From contig OZ037844.1 of assembly GCA_964035575.1 (NCBI GenBank), positions 1,514,501 to 1,578,500 of the forward strand: DNA of 64,000 nucleotides, read 5' to 3'. Below the pieces are notes generated by a model. The model made no database searches and was not told the origin of the DNA. It saw only the letters and a list, made by a program, of their open reading frames with translations. Below, piece by piece: positions 32,337-43,194 of the stretch (its first letter is position 1; the number at the start of each line of letters is the position of its first letter). The DNA comes from Rhynchopus sp. YZ270_cl-10 (Eukaryota; Euglenozoa; Diplonemea; Diplonemida; Diplonemidae). Both the position numbers and the translations under genes were made by a program.

Positions 32337-33323
32337 ATGCTTGAGGTTGCTTCTCAAATGTCAGCAGAACTACCACCCACTTGCACCCTACAAGACACCA
32401 CCACCACCTCCCCAACACCAACCTCCGCAAACGTCACCTCCTTCACCTGCAAAATCAAAGCAAGCGTCATTGCGGTCACACGCTGTGGGAAACGCCTGGC
32501 TGTGCTTTTCCGTGGCGAGTCTGTCTCCTATTATGATACCGAGACCGGAACATGCCTTTGGGAAGCACCTAACGGAGACCGTTTCATGGGCCGTGAAGGT
32601 GTAGGCATATCGCACTGCGGCCGCTGGGTTGCTGCCACATGCCAGCACAACGCCCGCATCTTCGACGCAGCGGACGGCACCCTCATCCACACCCTCTCCG
32701 GCCACGACACACACCTCTACACGCTTGCATTCACTCACTCTGGAGGGTCCGTTATCTCTGCTGGCAAAGGCGGGGTGCTCAAGCTGTGGGACAACTCCAC
32801 TGGTCTCTGTATCAACACAATGGAAGGGCACAGCGGGGATGTGTACAAAGTAGTCACAACACCTGAAATCATTTTGTCGTGCTCATTGGATACGACGTTA
32901 CGGATGTGGGGGTTGGATGGAAGTGAAGCGAAGGTTTTGGAGGGGCACTCCGACCCAATTCTTGGAGTAGCTGTAGGCGACTGTGGTGGGGTCGCGGTGA
33001 GTCTTGGGGTGCAAGGGGAGTTACGAATCTGGGCGCTTCCCGACGGAGTCTGTGTGCACATAGTCTCAACAGGGGGTGTGCCCCTCAACGTCGCCATGTC
33101 TTCAACAGGAGGCTACTTCGTGGTCGCTCTCAGCTCCTCGGTGGCCTTTTGGGATCTCGCAAGCGCTGAACGCATTTCAGTAACCCCAGAAAAAATGCTC
33201 GGTATGGTAGTCACGCCCTGCGGCCGTTGGATGTTCAAACGGACCAGAAACGAGGTGTGCCCTGCCCCCATCGACAAAGACTTTGTGGCTACAGCAAGGA
33301 AGCAGGCTGCACTTCTCGGGTAG
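32337..33323 (+). CDS. WD40-repeat protein
   Basis: 328-residue single-exon protein, start MLEVASQMSAELPP at the first ATG of the frame. After about 45 low-complexity residues it is almost entirely WD40 propeller: repeats of about 40 residues with GH...D pairs and terminal WD or IW-type dipeptides (SGHDTHLYTLAF...VLKLWD, MEGHSGDVYKVV...LRMWG, EGHSDPILGVAV...LRIWA). Five repeats are clear and two (residues ~50-130 and ~270-310) are degenerate, giving a probable seven-blade propeller. No catalytic or other domain, no signal peptide. It is an interaction scaffold whose complex cannot be named. Upstream sequence carries a divergent hairpin/pyrimidine element. Confidence 0.85.
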   Translation: MLEVASQMSAELPPTCTLQDTTTTSPTPTSANVTSFTCKIKASVIAVTRCGKRLAVLFRGESVSYYDTETGTCLWEAPNGDRFMGREGVGISHCGRWVAATCQHNARIFDAADGTLIHTLSGHDTHLYTLAFTHSGGSVISAGKGGVLKLWDNSTGLCINTMEGHSGDVYKVVTTPEIILSCSLDTTLRMWGLDGSEAKVLEGHSDPILGVAVGDCGGVAVSLGVQGELRIWALPDGVCVHIVSTGGVPLNVAMSSTGGYFVVALSSSVAFWDLASAERISVTPEKMLGMVVTPCGRWMFKRTRNEVCPAPIDKDFVATARKQAALLG

Positions 33324-33583
33324 TTGGGAGGGGGGGTGTTTGAGGGGGAGGGGGATTTTGAATTTGCCATATTTTTGAGGTGGGATGTGATCATAAAGAC
33401 GTAGGGCTGGGTTGGGGGGGGCAAAGGAACGTTTTATAGAAAGCGAGGTGGGGGGGTGTTGTGGTGTGTGCGTTTTTTGTGTTGTCTCAGACTACATTGT
33501 TGGGAGAAAATTAATGCACAACAAAAGCGTAGAATTCAAGGTGGTGTCTACAATTTGTCCATTTTTCAAAAAAGATACAAAAT

Positions 33584-34320
33584 GGGGAGATCCGGGTGCC
33601 CGCAACAACAATATTCACAAGCAATCACAAAAAATAAATCCTATTCACAAAAAATCACAAACAATCACAAACAAAAAATCTTATTCACACAAAATCACAA
33701 AAAATAAATCCTATTCGCAAAAAATCACAAACGATCACAAACGATCACAAAAAATCACAAAAATCACAAAAAATCACAAGCAATCACAAAAAAAAAAAAT
33801 CCTATTCACAAACAATCACAAAAAATCACAAACAAAAAATCTTATTCACAAAAAATCACACAAAATCACAAAAAATAAATCCTATTCACAAAAAATCACA
33901 AGTAATCACAAAAAAAAAATCCTATTCACAAAAAATCACAAAAAATCACAAAAAATCAAAAAGAATCACATCCACTTTTTGTGATTTTTTGTGATTTTTT
34001 TGTGATTGTTTGTGATTTTTTGTGAATAGGATTTATTTTTTGTGATTTTGTGTGATTTTTTGTGAATAAGATTTTTTGTTTGTGATTTTTTGTGATTGTT
34101 TGTGAATAGGATTTTTTTTTTGTGATTGCTTGTGATTTTTTGTGATTTTTGTGATTTTTTGTGATTTTTTGTGAATAGGATTTTTTTTTTTGTGATTTTT
34201 TGTATTTATTTTGTGTGATTTGTTGTGATTTGTTGTGATTTGTTGTGATTTGTTGTGATTTGTTGTGATTTTTTGTGATTTTTTGTGAATATTGTTGTTG
34301 CGGGCACCCGGATCTCCCCA
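33584..34320. mobile_element. Foldback-type element with 5-bp target duplication
   Basis: Two inverted arms of about 365 bp each, starting TGGGGAGATCCGGGTGCCCG and then AACAACAATATTCACAA, and ending in the exact inverse at 34284-34320. Both arms consist of short ATCACAAAAA- and CCTATTCACAAAAA-type repeats. CAAAA flanks it at 33579-33583 and 34321-34325. Long inverted arms built of tandem short repeats match the organisation of foldback elements. It has no coding capacity. Confidence 0.85.
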
Positions 34321-34325
34321 CAAAA

Positions 34326-35110
34326 CAGTTTTGTTCTGCCTGAGCTGTTTTTTGGTGTTTTTTTTTCTTCAAAAATTCTTTCAATTGTGATATTTTTGTG
34401 TTCTTTTTTTCAACTCTCTCAATGGGGAGGAGATTTGTGTTCAAAAAACGAATGAGGCATTGTTGCAGTTATGTTGCTTTTTATGGTGCTCCGGGAGGGG
34501 TCGATATTGACAGGTCGCCGACAGGTCGTTGACCGATTTCCGGAAGCATTTTAAAATACCACCTCTATGTTCAGCAGGGGTCGGGGATAATACATTTCCC
34601 TGAAATTTGCTTTTGCGAATGCGAAAAAGTGTGCCTGCAATAGTAGAAATTACCGCAATAGTGGTATTTCTCTTTTTTTTTGTTGTGTCGACAATCACCT
34701 GCATAGTGCAGGATCTGTACTCAATGTCGCCCAAAGGCTACTTTTTTTATTTTATTTTTTTTTGGATGACTACGTGCGTATTACTGTGCCCCTTTTTAGC
34801 TTTTTATTTTTGTAATGGAGTGCGGTGATTTTGTTCTGTCAAAACGTCTCTAGATGTCATCGCAACAGCTCCCACCTTTTTTTTTGACAACATCTTTTAG
34901 TTGTCAGTAAAGAGATTGGGCGCGCTTTGGGGAAAAAACAAAACAAAACGGAAAACAAAAGCATACTTTTGTAATTGGCTGCGTTGATTCGCTTTTTGAT
35001 TTTCGAAAACACCCAACACCAATTGCAGTTCACACCCTTTGCCACCTTTTTTTTTGTTACACACCCAGCTTTGAGCGCACAAAAGCCCAATTTTTTTATA
35101 TAGTGATCAA
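34326..35110. other. Gene-free spacer with an inverted copy of a 22-kb segment
   Basis: 34470-34560 (GGTGCTCCGGGAGGGGTCGA, TATTGACAGGTCG) is the inverted, diverged partner of 22212-22340. The remainder is T-rich without genes. Confidence 0.4.
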
Positions 35111-35165
35111 GGTGCCTAATCATGAGAGGCTTAGGTTCATCTTACAAAACCCCACCCCCTTTCAT
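35111..35165 (+). repeat. Hairpin/pyrimidine-tract element
   Basis: GGTGCCTAATCATGAGAGGC, TTAGGTTCATCTTACAAAAC. The stem is CCTAA/TTAGG here, shifted by one base relative to other copies but still paired. Confidence 0.55.
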
Positions 35166-35582
35166 CTTTTCAAGAACAACAGTGGCAGGACACGTTCCTA
35201 TATTCCTATATGCAGCCCTATCCTGCAAGCATTAGGTTAGAGCTCATAAGCGAAGTCAGTTTTTTTGCTTAGTTTTTGACTCTATTTTACATGTTTTTTG
35301 GCCCTTCAAGCTAATCGAAAAGACTTTTGCACCGTGGTAAATGCACCGAACACCAATTCGCGGTGGAAGTACCACCAGGCCGACAAGGTGAACGAAACTA
35401 AACAGTAGGCGAAAAAAAACAACAACACTCCCAAGTGAGAATGTGTGCGGTCTTCGCCCCCAAAACGTTTTGCTTACTATGTATAACTCAACCAAGAATG
35501 GTGTGGATGAATCGGGGGGGTGCTATTTTCTGCTATTTCGGGTTGGTCAGCCACACCAAATAAGTATCTTTTGCGTGCCAAT

Positions 35583-35640
35583 AGTGACTAAGCAATGAGA
35601 GGCTTATGGGGGTACATCTCAGAGGCCTTTCTTTTTTTAG
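35583..35640 (+). repeat. Hairpin/pyrimidine-tract element
   Basis: AGTGACTAAGCAATGAGAGG, CTTATGGGGGTACATC, and a pyrimidine tract ending CTTTTTTTAG. Confidence 0.55.
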
Positions 35641-35830
35641 GTGTATTGTTGCGAGAGGGCTTTTGTATTTCAACATTTTCATTCCCCATCACCCCGTTTC
35701 TCAAAAAACCTTTTCCGTTACCAAAAAAAAGGGACAAAAAAAACCGTGACGCCTGTCTTTTACTCAAACCATTATATTCCTCACCCCTTTCCCGCTCCCC
35801 TCTCACCCCGGCTTCTTTTTCTCTGTGCTT

Positions 35831-35883
35831 TCATCCGGATGGCTGGCATCGTACAGCGGGTCAGTCGGAGGTGCCTGCATCAA
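35831..35883 (+). repeat. CATCCGG/GTCAGTCGG element, long copy
   Basis: TCATCCGGATGGCTGGCATC, then GGGTCAGTCGGAGGTGCCTG and CATCAA. Best matched by 58121-58173. Shorter relatives are at 22527-22553, 38649-38671 and 59617-59646, all on the + strand. Confidence 0.55.
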
Positions 35884-37569
35884 CAACTTCACTTCTCTGC
35901 CAAAAAAAAGGTCATTCGGGGCAGATGCAGAGCAGGCCAGTAGTGTGCCCCTTTCGATAGAACACTAGGTTTTGCTGAGTCAGCGAGCTGGACGTAGATT
36001 ACCTTTAGCTCCTGAGGGTGCGTTTGCGCTTGACGATTTGGGACGCCTCCAGGAAGGTTGCACAGAGCTGACCCATTTTGTTCCAGAGCACAGAGCACAG
36101 AGGCGGGACTGCTGATTTCCTCTATCCATATAAGGGCTACCCTTTTTTCTGGCAGCGAGAGTTGAGCCGAAGCTACGATATGCGCATTGCATTCAGCAAT
36201 GCTGTGAAGCACGAAAAAAGGAAGATGTATATGGGGTGCAGTGGAGGAAGGGAGGGGGGGGAGGAATAAAACCCTCAACAGGGGTTTTCAGAAAAACACA
36301 AAAAAAAGAAAACGGAGGGCCACAGTATTGAGTACCATTTGTAAAGTACTGGGACTCTAAACAAAACGGAGGGCGTCGGGCTGCTATATCTTTTTATCTC
36401 CTACTCTGTAAGGGTAGAAGCCGGGGAGGGCCGGGGGAACAAAATAGTCACCACATTCAGCAGAAACAAATATTTTGTTTGCGTTTTTTTCTCGCCCCCC
36501 CCCTCCCCCGCACGAACCTTTCGCACTAACGGTGCCAAAGACCTCCCCCCGCATTTTCCCCTTTTTGATTTTGTTTGTTTCTTTTTGACCTCTAAGAGTA
36601 CGATCATAAACACAAAAAAATGATTTTTTTTTTTTTTTGAATTTCCTTTTTTTGGAAAAACTACCTTTTGTTTCTGTGATACGGTGCAGGGGCAGGTGTG
36701 AACTCTGCACACAAAACTCACACTTTTCCCTCTGAATTCGAACTATTCCACCACCAACCCCCTTTTCCGCGAAGAGACATGCCAGGTTCCAACCAGCGTT
36801 CCCCGCACGAGAAACGGGAGAGTGGCGAGAAGATGTGTACCCTGTTAAAATGGGGCAGCTTCATCTTTCAAGACCTTTTTCAACACAAATTTTTCAACAC
36901 AGAATTTTTTTTTTGCGAGAAAAAATAGAAAAGAACAAAAGGTCCAACCAACAGTATCGACCTGCCAGGTCCTTTTCTCCCCCATTTTTTTTCCTCTCTC
37001 TGCAGCGTTTTCCATACAATGCAACGAGGCCGAGTAAACCTCGCTAAGGCCAGATACGTGCGTGGCTGCTGCGCACTAAAAACTTACAATCACGCCTCAG
37101 CCACGCCTCAGATCGATCTTCCATCCACCGACATTGCCTATTTTCAAAAGCGTAGTCGGCCTCGATTGCATTGTGTGGGTTTCTCCTTCTTTTTGCAATT
37201 AGGAACCACTCTCTTATCACAACCCTTTAAAATTCCACTCCCCCCTTTTCTTATTTTTTTTTTTTTTTTGTTTTTTTTTTTTTTTTTTTTGCATTTGCGC
37301 GAGGGAGCACTTTTGCACTTTGAACTTGACTTTTTATTGTCATAGCGTGCCTTCGTCTGCCTGCATCTGCCATCATATCTCTTTTTAAAGAACTTCATGC
37401 GAACTCAATAATTCTTCCTGACAGTTTTTTTTTTTTGCACTTTGAACTTCTCTTTTTGCACTGCGCTGTTGTACATGCACATGACATGATATTACTTAAT
37501 GAGACTTTTTTAAGGATTCATCACGTCATTTATGCCCAAAAAACAAGATTGCAGTATTCAACTTTGCAG
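35884..37569. other. Gene-poor segment with an unresolved protein-like stretch
   Basis: About 35980-36110 reads on + as RAGRRLPLAPEGAFALDDLG and on to LTHFVPEHRA, which looks protein-like but lacks a start and runs into stops. It may be an exon or a decayed gene. About 37019-37165 is a diverged relative of 44803-44980 (ATGCAACGAGGCCGA, CCTCGCTAAGGCC, CGCCTCAGAT). The rest is homopolymer-rich. Confidence 0.35.
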
Positions 37570-37628
37570 ATGGCTCAGCCCCACAGAGGCTCAGACTCAT
37601 CTTAAGCAACCTTTTCGCTTTTGTATAG
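37570..37628 (+). repeat. Hairpin/pyrimidine-tract element, diverged
   Basis: ATGGCTCAGCCCCACAGAGG, CTCAGACTCATCTTAAG, then a pyrimidine tract ending TTTTGTATAG. The stem bases differ from the consensus (CTCAGCC/GGCTCAG), yet all but one C-C pair can still form. Confidence 0.5.
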
Positions 37629-38129
37629 GTGAAGTGTGGTTTTGTTTTTGATGCACACATCTCGGAATCTCGGAATCTTCAGGGCATCGTTCCCTTGCCA
37701 CTACAGTGTTCTGTCGGCCAGAGGCTTTTAGCTTAGACCTATTACAGTTAACGGTACGGCCTGATAGAACACAATGATACTAGTGGTACGTTCCGACCTG
37801 TATTTCAACCATGTACTCGAGATTTCAGCCCATTGGAGGTCCTGCAGCAAACACCTGTGGAGTGGAAATAGGTAGGGGGTGGGGAGGGTAAAAACTAAAG
37901 GTGTACTTTGCACGGCGGTCTCCGTATAACAGCATGTTAGGACACTCCCTCCTGACGGAGGATCGTGACTGAGCCTAGGCTCCGTATTATATTGCATGGG
38001 ATTTTACCTGGAGTTTTCACCCCACCGATATGTTGATGACTGTATGGTTATTAACAATGGCAGAGATGTGTGCGCATGAGGGGACGTATTCATCTTAGAA
38101 GGGGGAGGTTTGTTTTTGTTTTTTGTAAA

Positions 38130-38167
38130 GGTGACTGAGCACAGTGAGGCTTTAGTTCATTTCAAGG
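38130..38167 (+). repeat. Hairpin/pyrimidine-tract element, short
   Basis: GGTGACTGAGCACAGTGAGG, CTTTAGTTCATTTC. It lacks a long pyrimidine tract. Confidence 0.45.
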
Positions 38168-38518
38168 TTTGAAGCTGTATTTTGTTTTTTAATGCTTACA
38201 AAAGCGTACCCCCTCAAGGGTAATTGAGCAATCAACGAAAAAAAAAGTTTTTGTTCCTACTTTTGCACCTACTTCATTCCTCTTCCTCCAGAACCATTGA
38301 TCAAAGCTCAACACCCGAGAAAAAGACTTTTTTTTAAAATGAACAATGTTTACTTTCCCTTTTTTTGGGAAGTACAATAATTTGCCCCCCGTTTTTCACA
38401 ACACGGGCAAAGCCATTATTTCCTTTTCACATCTTCTGTTGGGTGGTTCCACAGTGTACTTTGTCCTTGCATTCTTCCAAAATTATCGGCCGTAACGCAT
38501 TTTAGCACGTTTTTTAAC

Positions 38519-38625
38519 TACCGTAATCGTAAAAATTGACCGTAATGTTCAAGCTTTTCAGGATTTTTTTTCTGAAAGTTTGACCTTTTTTTACGGTCGA
38601 GCATTTTTTTTATACGATTACGGTA
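38519..38625. mobile_element. MITE with TACCGTAATCGTA termini
   Basis: Inverted termini TACCGTAATCGTA / TACGATTACGGTA, inner pairing TGACCGTAA/TTACGGTCGA. A second member lies at 60495-60585. TA at both ends would fit a Tc1/mariner-type target. Confidence 0.7.
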
Positions 38626-39152
38626 CTCAGCATCTGGCTTCCATACCGTGGGTTAGTCGGAGGTGTCTGCAGGAGTAACTACTATTGTTTTGCTTTTTGT
38701 TTTTGTTTGCTGTATGCGAGGTGCTCATTCATCTTGCAGAGTTTGTTGTTGTTATTATATTTTTGTTGAGTAAACAAAGCACGCAAGCCTCACAGCCTTT
38801 ATTACCTCTACCCCTGTCTTGAGGTGAAAAATAATAGTATGCAGTAGTGGGAAGTGGGGCAGCCAAGGAACATTTGCCCCAGGGTTCTAGCTTCGGGCGG
38901 GGTTTGGGGAGACTGTCCAGACATCAGCGAAACAGAGGAAAAAAAAAAAGGGGTTTTTCATTTTCATCCCATTCCCTATTCAGGTCCAAGCCTGCAGGTG
39001 CTGACCCTTTCTGAGAATTTGCAGCGCAGTTTCCCTGTCTAAGAGTGTGCCTTTGTACACGAGACCACCGCTATTCTGCGGCAGCACAGCACCAACCCCT
39101 ATTCCCGTACACCCACATGACGCACACACAGACAAGACAACTAATACTCAAT
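38626..39152 (+). other. 5' region of nuclease-like gene 1
   Basis: 39042-39060 (AGAGTGTGCCTTTGTACAC) with the following GACCACC and CAGCACAGCACC segments is shared with 49052-49125, upstream of the first long-stalk surface gene. It is therefore a candidate common promoter or 5' leader. A weak CATCCGG/GTCAGTCGG relative lies at 38649-38671. Confidence 0.4.
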
Positions 39153-40378
39153 ATGCCCAAGAGAAAGGCAACGAGTGAACACGTGTCAGAAGACGAACTG
39201 CACTTACCAAAAAAGATGGCGAAGGCGGCCAGCGGAGCGGGCGCCAACAGTGTACCCCCCTCTTCCGCTTCCTCAGATGCCATCAACCTGACCTTCTTTC
39301 GCAAGGATGGCGCCGGACTGCACCCCACCAGGAAATGGGACCTGAAGTGGGTGGAACCCTTTTGCGATGTGCAATTTAAGAGTGGTCTTGGGTTCACCGA
39401 GGACAACCTCCAGAACGTCGAACTGTTGCCGCAACAGAGAGTGTTTGCCGAGTGCCCTGCGCGAAGGGACGACATCGTGGAAGAAACGTGGGAGCTGGAC
39501 TTGAAGGATGTGCCTGTATGTTGTAAAGGCCTGGTCGTCCAGAACGTAGGCGTTGTCTTCGTAAATCTGCAGAGGGTCCTCCGCCAACAGGACGGAACCT
39601 TGAGAGTGGATTCGCCGTGTGACAAGGAGAAGGCCGTGTTGACAGGTGTGGCCATGCAACTGCTGATGTTGTGTGGGTTTGATGATGGCAAGGATTTTAC
39701 GATCACCTGCCAACCAATCGAGTTCAAGTTTTCCGGAATGGAGATCAACAGTGAGGCTGACGTATTCGTGGTGAAGCGCTGCAAGGGAGGAACAGAACAA
39801 CCTGTGTTTATCTGGGAGGACAAACTGCCGAAGGACGAAAAGGGCAAAGAGAACACGATTGCGGATATGCTGGAGGCCTCTGCTGCTCAAATCATTGGGG
39901 AGATGATTGCAGTGCACTACCGGAACAAGATGCACAACTTTGAGTCATGTGAGCTGTACGCCATCCGCCTCATCGACGACAGGGTTGCTTTCTTCAGGAT
40001 GGAGATGACTGCAGAGCAGATTGAGGCAGTGTGCGAGGAGGGTGTCATCCCAGACCACAAGCTCAAGGTATAACTATTGTTGTGTATGTTTTTGTGTCAA
40101 CAATCACACTACCCCACGAGTGGAGATTAGAGTTCAATTCAATGAATATCACTTTTGTTGTATACTTCTTACAACAGGTGGAGCATGTTCCGATGGATGC
40201 ACTGACAGCAGGCGAGGACTACGGAGTGAGCCTTCTGGACCCTGACAACAGACTCTGGTTCGTGCAGATGATGGCGTGCATCCGTGCTGACATGCTGAAG
40301 CGTGAGCTGCCCGACTTACCAAAGTGGGTGTCGGACGTACATGGAAAAGCTATTGATCCGAAAAAACTCTGGGGATAG
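39153..40378 (+). CDS. PD-(D/E)XK nuclease-like protein, nuclear-type leader (two exons)
   Basis: Spliced from 39153-40067 and 40178-40378, 371 residues. The leader MPKRKATSEH...LPKKMAK has two basic clusters, a bipartite nuclear-signal pattern. The body carries a restriction-endonuclease-fold signature: EADV (D203), IWEDK (E222-x-K224) after a hydrophobic strand, and AAQIIGEM (Q246, E250), the order seen in PD-(D/E)XK proteins of the Crinkler and RHS type. The presumed reaction is metal-dependent DNA cleavage, but no substrate can be inferred. The body is a tandem duplicate of the next gene, while the first 55 residues and the stretch ~110-140 are not shared. The 110-nt intron joins LK to VEHVPMD in phase 0. 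The tail WVSDVHGKAIDPKKLWG also differs from the partner's. Confidence 0.8.
40068..40177 (+). other. Intron of nuclease-like gene 1
   Basis: GTATAACT donor, CTTACAACAG acceptor, 110 nt, phase 0. A nearly identical intron is kept in the duplicate. Confidence 0.85.
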
Positions 40379-41161
40379 TGGTGCCCATGGCATGCCTTCG
40401 ATAAAGTGTTGTGAAGGAAAGGTGGCCTGGGTGAAATAGCAAGCTTCCTGGGGCAGTTGAAATAGTAGAGGACCTTGATCCCCGTAATCCTGTTAATACT
40501 GTTAATGTTAAGTCCACCTGTACCCCCACAAGATTCACCCCCCACCACGCTCAGGATGAAGGAGCATCAAGCTCCACGAAGTAAAGTTGTTTTGTTATGG
40601 TCATCAGAAACCACCACCCACCACCATGAATCTTATAAACCCAGTCCCCAGGTGCCCATGAGGGTGGCCACCTTTAATAATTAATTAGTTATGTGTACGT
40701 ACGGATGCAATGTAATGTCGAGCCCAGGATGTGGTGACGATGAGGGAGAGTATCGTTGGAACTTTGATGAAGTTGCATTTCCAAGATGAGAAGAGAAAAG
40801 ATGTGCTATGAAACAACGACCCAGAAGAAAGATGCTGCTGCTGCTGGTCCTTCCACGAAGACAAGAGACGTGGGTTGAGTTCCAGTGGTGGTGTTGGGAG
40901 CGAGATAGTGACTGTGATGTGTTGTAAAAGCAAGTGTGTTGGGACCCCAATGTGGTGGTCGACTGTTAAGTTTTTGTCAGCACCTGCTACATCCTTCTTT
41001 GCGAAGAGGTGTACTGTCTGTCTTCTGTCTGTCTTTGTTGTGAATAGCAATGTGCAAATACAGTGTACCCCTCCTCACCCCTTTGTTCTCTTCTTTCCTT
41101 CCCTCCAGCATCTGGGATAATACTCCAGGACCAAGAAGTTTACAAATAAAACACAAACACA
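40379..41161. repeat. 3' flank of gene 1 and junction of the tandem duplication
   Basis: About 40499-41095 is nearly identical to 42497-43095. It has no supported reading frame on either strand, so it is probably 3' UTR and spacer. At about 41095 identity ends and unique sequence begins that leads into the new leader of gene 2. Confidence 0.75.
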
Positions 41162-42373
41162 ATGCGTCGTCTTCTGCTGTGCGCACGTACCACCAGGTTG
41201 CCATCATCTGTCTCGCGGGCGTTCTCAGTTACTCCCACGCTGTCGAACAAGACCACCCAGCCGATTGACCTGAAGCCCTTTAGGGAGTTCCAAATTGCAC
41301 CCAACAGAGCCACTGTCAAATGTAACCTGCACCCCACCAGGAAATGGGACCTGAAGGGGGTGGAACCCTTTTGCGATGTGCAATTTAAGAGTGGTCTTGG
41401 GTTCACCGAGGACAACCTCCAGAACGTCGAACTGTTGCCGCAACAGAGAGTGTTTGCCGAGTGCCCTGCGCGAAGGGACGACATCGTGGAAGGAACGTGG
41501 GAGCTGCCTCGTACAGGCCTGGTCGTGCGGGACGTCAGCGCTACCTTCAAAAAGCTGCAGAGGGTCCTCCGCCAACAGGACGGAACCTTGAGAGTGGAGC
41601 CGCCGTGTGACAAGGAGAAGGCCGTGTTGTTCGGTGTGGCCATGCAACTGCTGATGTTGTGTGGGTTTGATGATGGCAAGAATTTTACGATCACCTGCCA
41701 ACCAATCGAGTTCAAGTTTGCCGGAATGGAGATCAACAGTGAGGCTGACGTATTCGTGGTGAAGCGCAGCAACAAGGGAGGAACAGAACAACCTGTGTTT
41801 ATCTGGGAGGACAAACTGCCGAAGGACGAAAAGGGCAAAGAGAACACGACTGCGGATATGCTGGAGGCCTCTGCTGCTCAAATCATTGGGGAGATGATTG
41901 CAGTGCACTACCGGAACAAGATGCGCAACTTTGCGTCATGTGAGCTGTACGCCATCCGCCTCATCGACGACAGGGTTGCTTTCTTCAGGATGGAGATGAC
42001 TGCAGAGCAGATTGAGGCAGTGTGCGAGGAGGGTGTCATCCCAGACCACAAGCTCAAGGTATAACTATTGTTGTGTATATTTTTGTGCCAACAATCACAC
42101 CACCCCACGAGTGGAGATCTAGAGTTCAATTCAATGAATATCACTTTTGTTGTATACTTCTTACAACAGGTGGAGCATGTTCCGATGGATGCACTGACAG
42201 CAGGCGAGGACTACGGAGTGAGCCTTCTGGACCCTGACAACAGACTCTGGTTCGTGCAGATGATGGCGTGCATCCGTGCTGACATGCTGAAGCGTGAGCT
42301 GCCCGACTTACCAAAGTGGGTGTCGAACGCAGATGTAGAAGATCATGATGATCCTGATCCGACCAAACTCTAG
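41162..42373 (+). CDS. PD-(D/E)XK nuclease-like protein, mitochondrial-type leader (two exons)
   Basis: Spliced from 41162-42058 and 42170-42373, 366 residues. The leader MRRLLLCARTTRLPSSVSRA, then FSVTPTLSNK, is rich in Arg, Ser and Leu with no acidic residue in the first 30, a classical mitochondrial presequence with a plausible cleavage near RAF-SV. From residue 56 (LHPTRKWDLK) it matches gene 1, including EADV, IWEDK and AAQIIGEM, so the catalytic set is complete. Divergence is confined to residues ~110-140 and the last 18 (WVSNADVEDHDDPDPTKL). The inferred role is a nuclease acting in mitochondria, with the sibling in the nucleus. Alternative: a plastid or other organelle transit peptide. 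Confidence 0.8.
42059..42169 (+). other. Intron of nuclease-like gene 2
   Basis: GTATAACT donor, CTTACAACAG acceptor, 111 nt, phase 0, same position as in gene 1. Confidence 0.85.
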
Positions 42374-43095
42374 CCTCGTTCGGATCACCCTTGACATGTC
42401 TAGTAAGTGTGTATTCCTGTCGGGATGTTGGATGTGCTGTGAAGAAAAAGTTACATCAAACTTCCTGGGGTAGTTGGAAGAAGATGACTTAGTTCCTGTT
42501 AATCCTGTTAATGTTAAGTCCACCTGTACCCCCACAAGATTCACCCCCCACCACGCTCAGGATGAAGGAGCATCAAGCTCCACGAAGTAAAGTTGTTTTG
42601 TTATGGTCATCAGAAACCACCACCCACCACCATGAATCTTATAAACCGAATCCCCAGGTGTCCATGAGGGTGGCCACCTTTAATAATTAATTAGTTATGT
42701 GTACGTACGGATGCAATGTAATGTCGAGCCCAGGATGTGGTGACGATGAGGGAGAGTATCGTTGGAACTTTGATGAAGTTGCATTTCCAAGATGAGAAGA
42801 GAAAAGATGTGCTATGAAACAACGACCCAGAAGAAAGATGCTGCTGCTGCTGGTCCTTCCACGAAGACAAGAGACGTGGGTTGAGTTCCAGTGGTGGTGT
42901 TGGGAGCGAGATAGTGACTGTGATGTGTTGTAAAAGCAAGTGTGTTGGGACCCCCAATGTGGTGGTCGACTGTTAAGTTTTTGTCAGCACCTGCTACATC
43001 CTTCTTTGCGAAGAGGTGTACTGTCTGTCTTCTGTCTGTCTTTGTTGTGAATAGCAATGTGCAAATACAGTGTACCCCTCCTCACCCCTTTGTTC
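42374..43095. repeat. Duplicated 3' flank of nuclease-like gene 2
   Basis: Second copy of 40499-41095 (from about 42497). No gene is supported; open minus-strand frames are shared by both copies only because the DNA is. Confidence 0.7.
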
Positions 43096-43194
43096 TCATT
43101 GTTCTCTTCTTCTTCCGCCACTTTTTTGGACATTTTTTACACCTGCACGGTGCGGTCTGTCGTGCTTGGAGTGTGTAAATAACGGACTTACCCC

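Noticed and set aside
33412-33984. 190-residue Lys/Asn/His-rich frame and its minus-strand counterpart at 33956-34444
   Set aside because: Both lie in the ATCACAAAAA repeats of the foldback element.
39071-39856. Minus-strand frames of 220-261 residues across the nuclease-like genes (also 41140-41908)
   Set aside because: Antisense of the coding exons; similar between copies only because the exons are duplicated.
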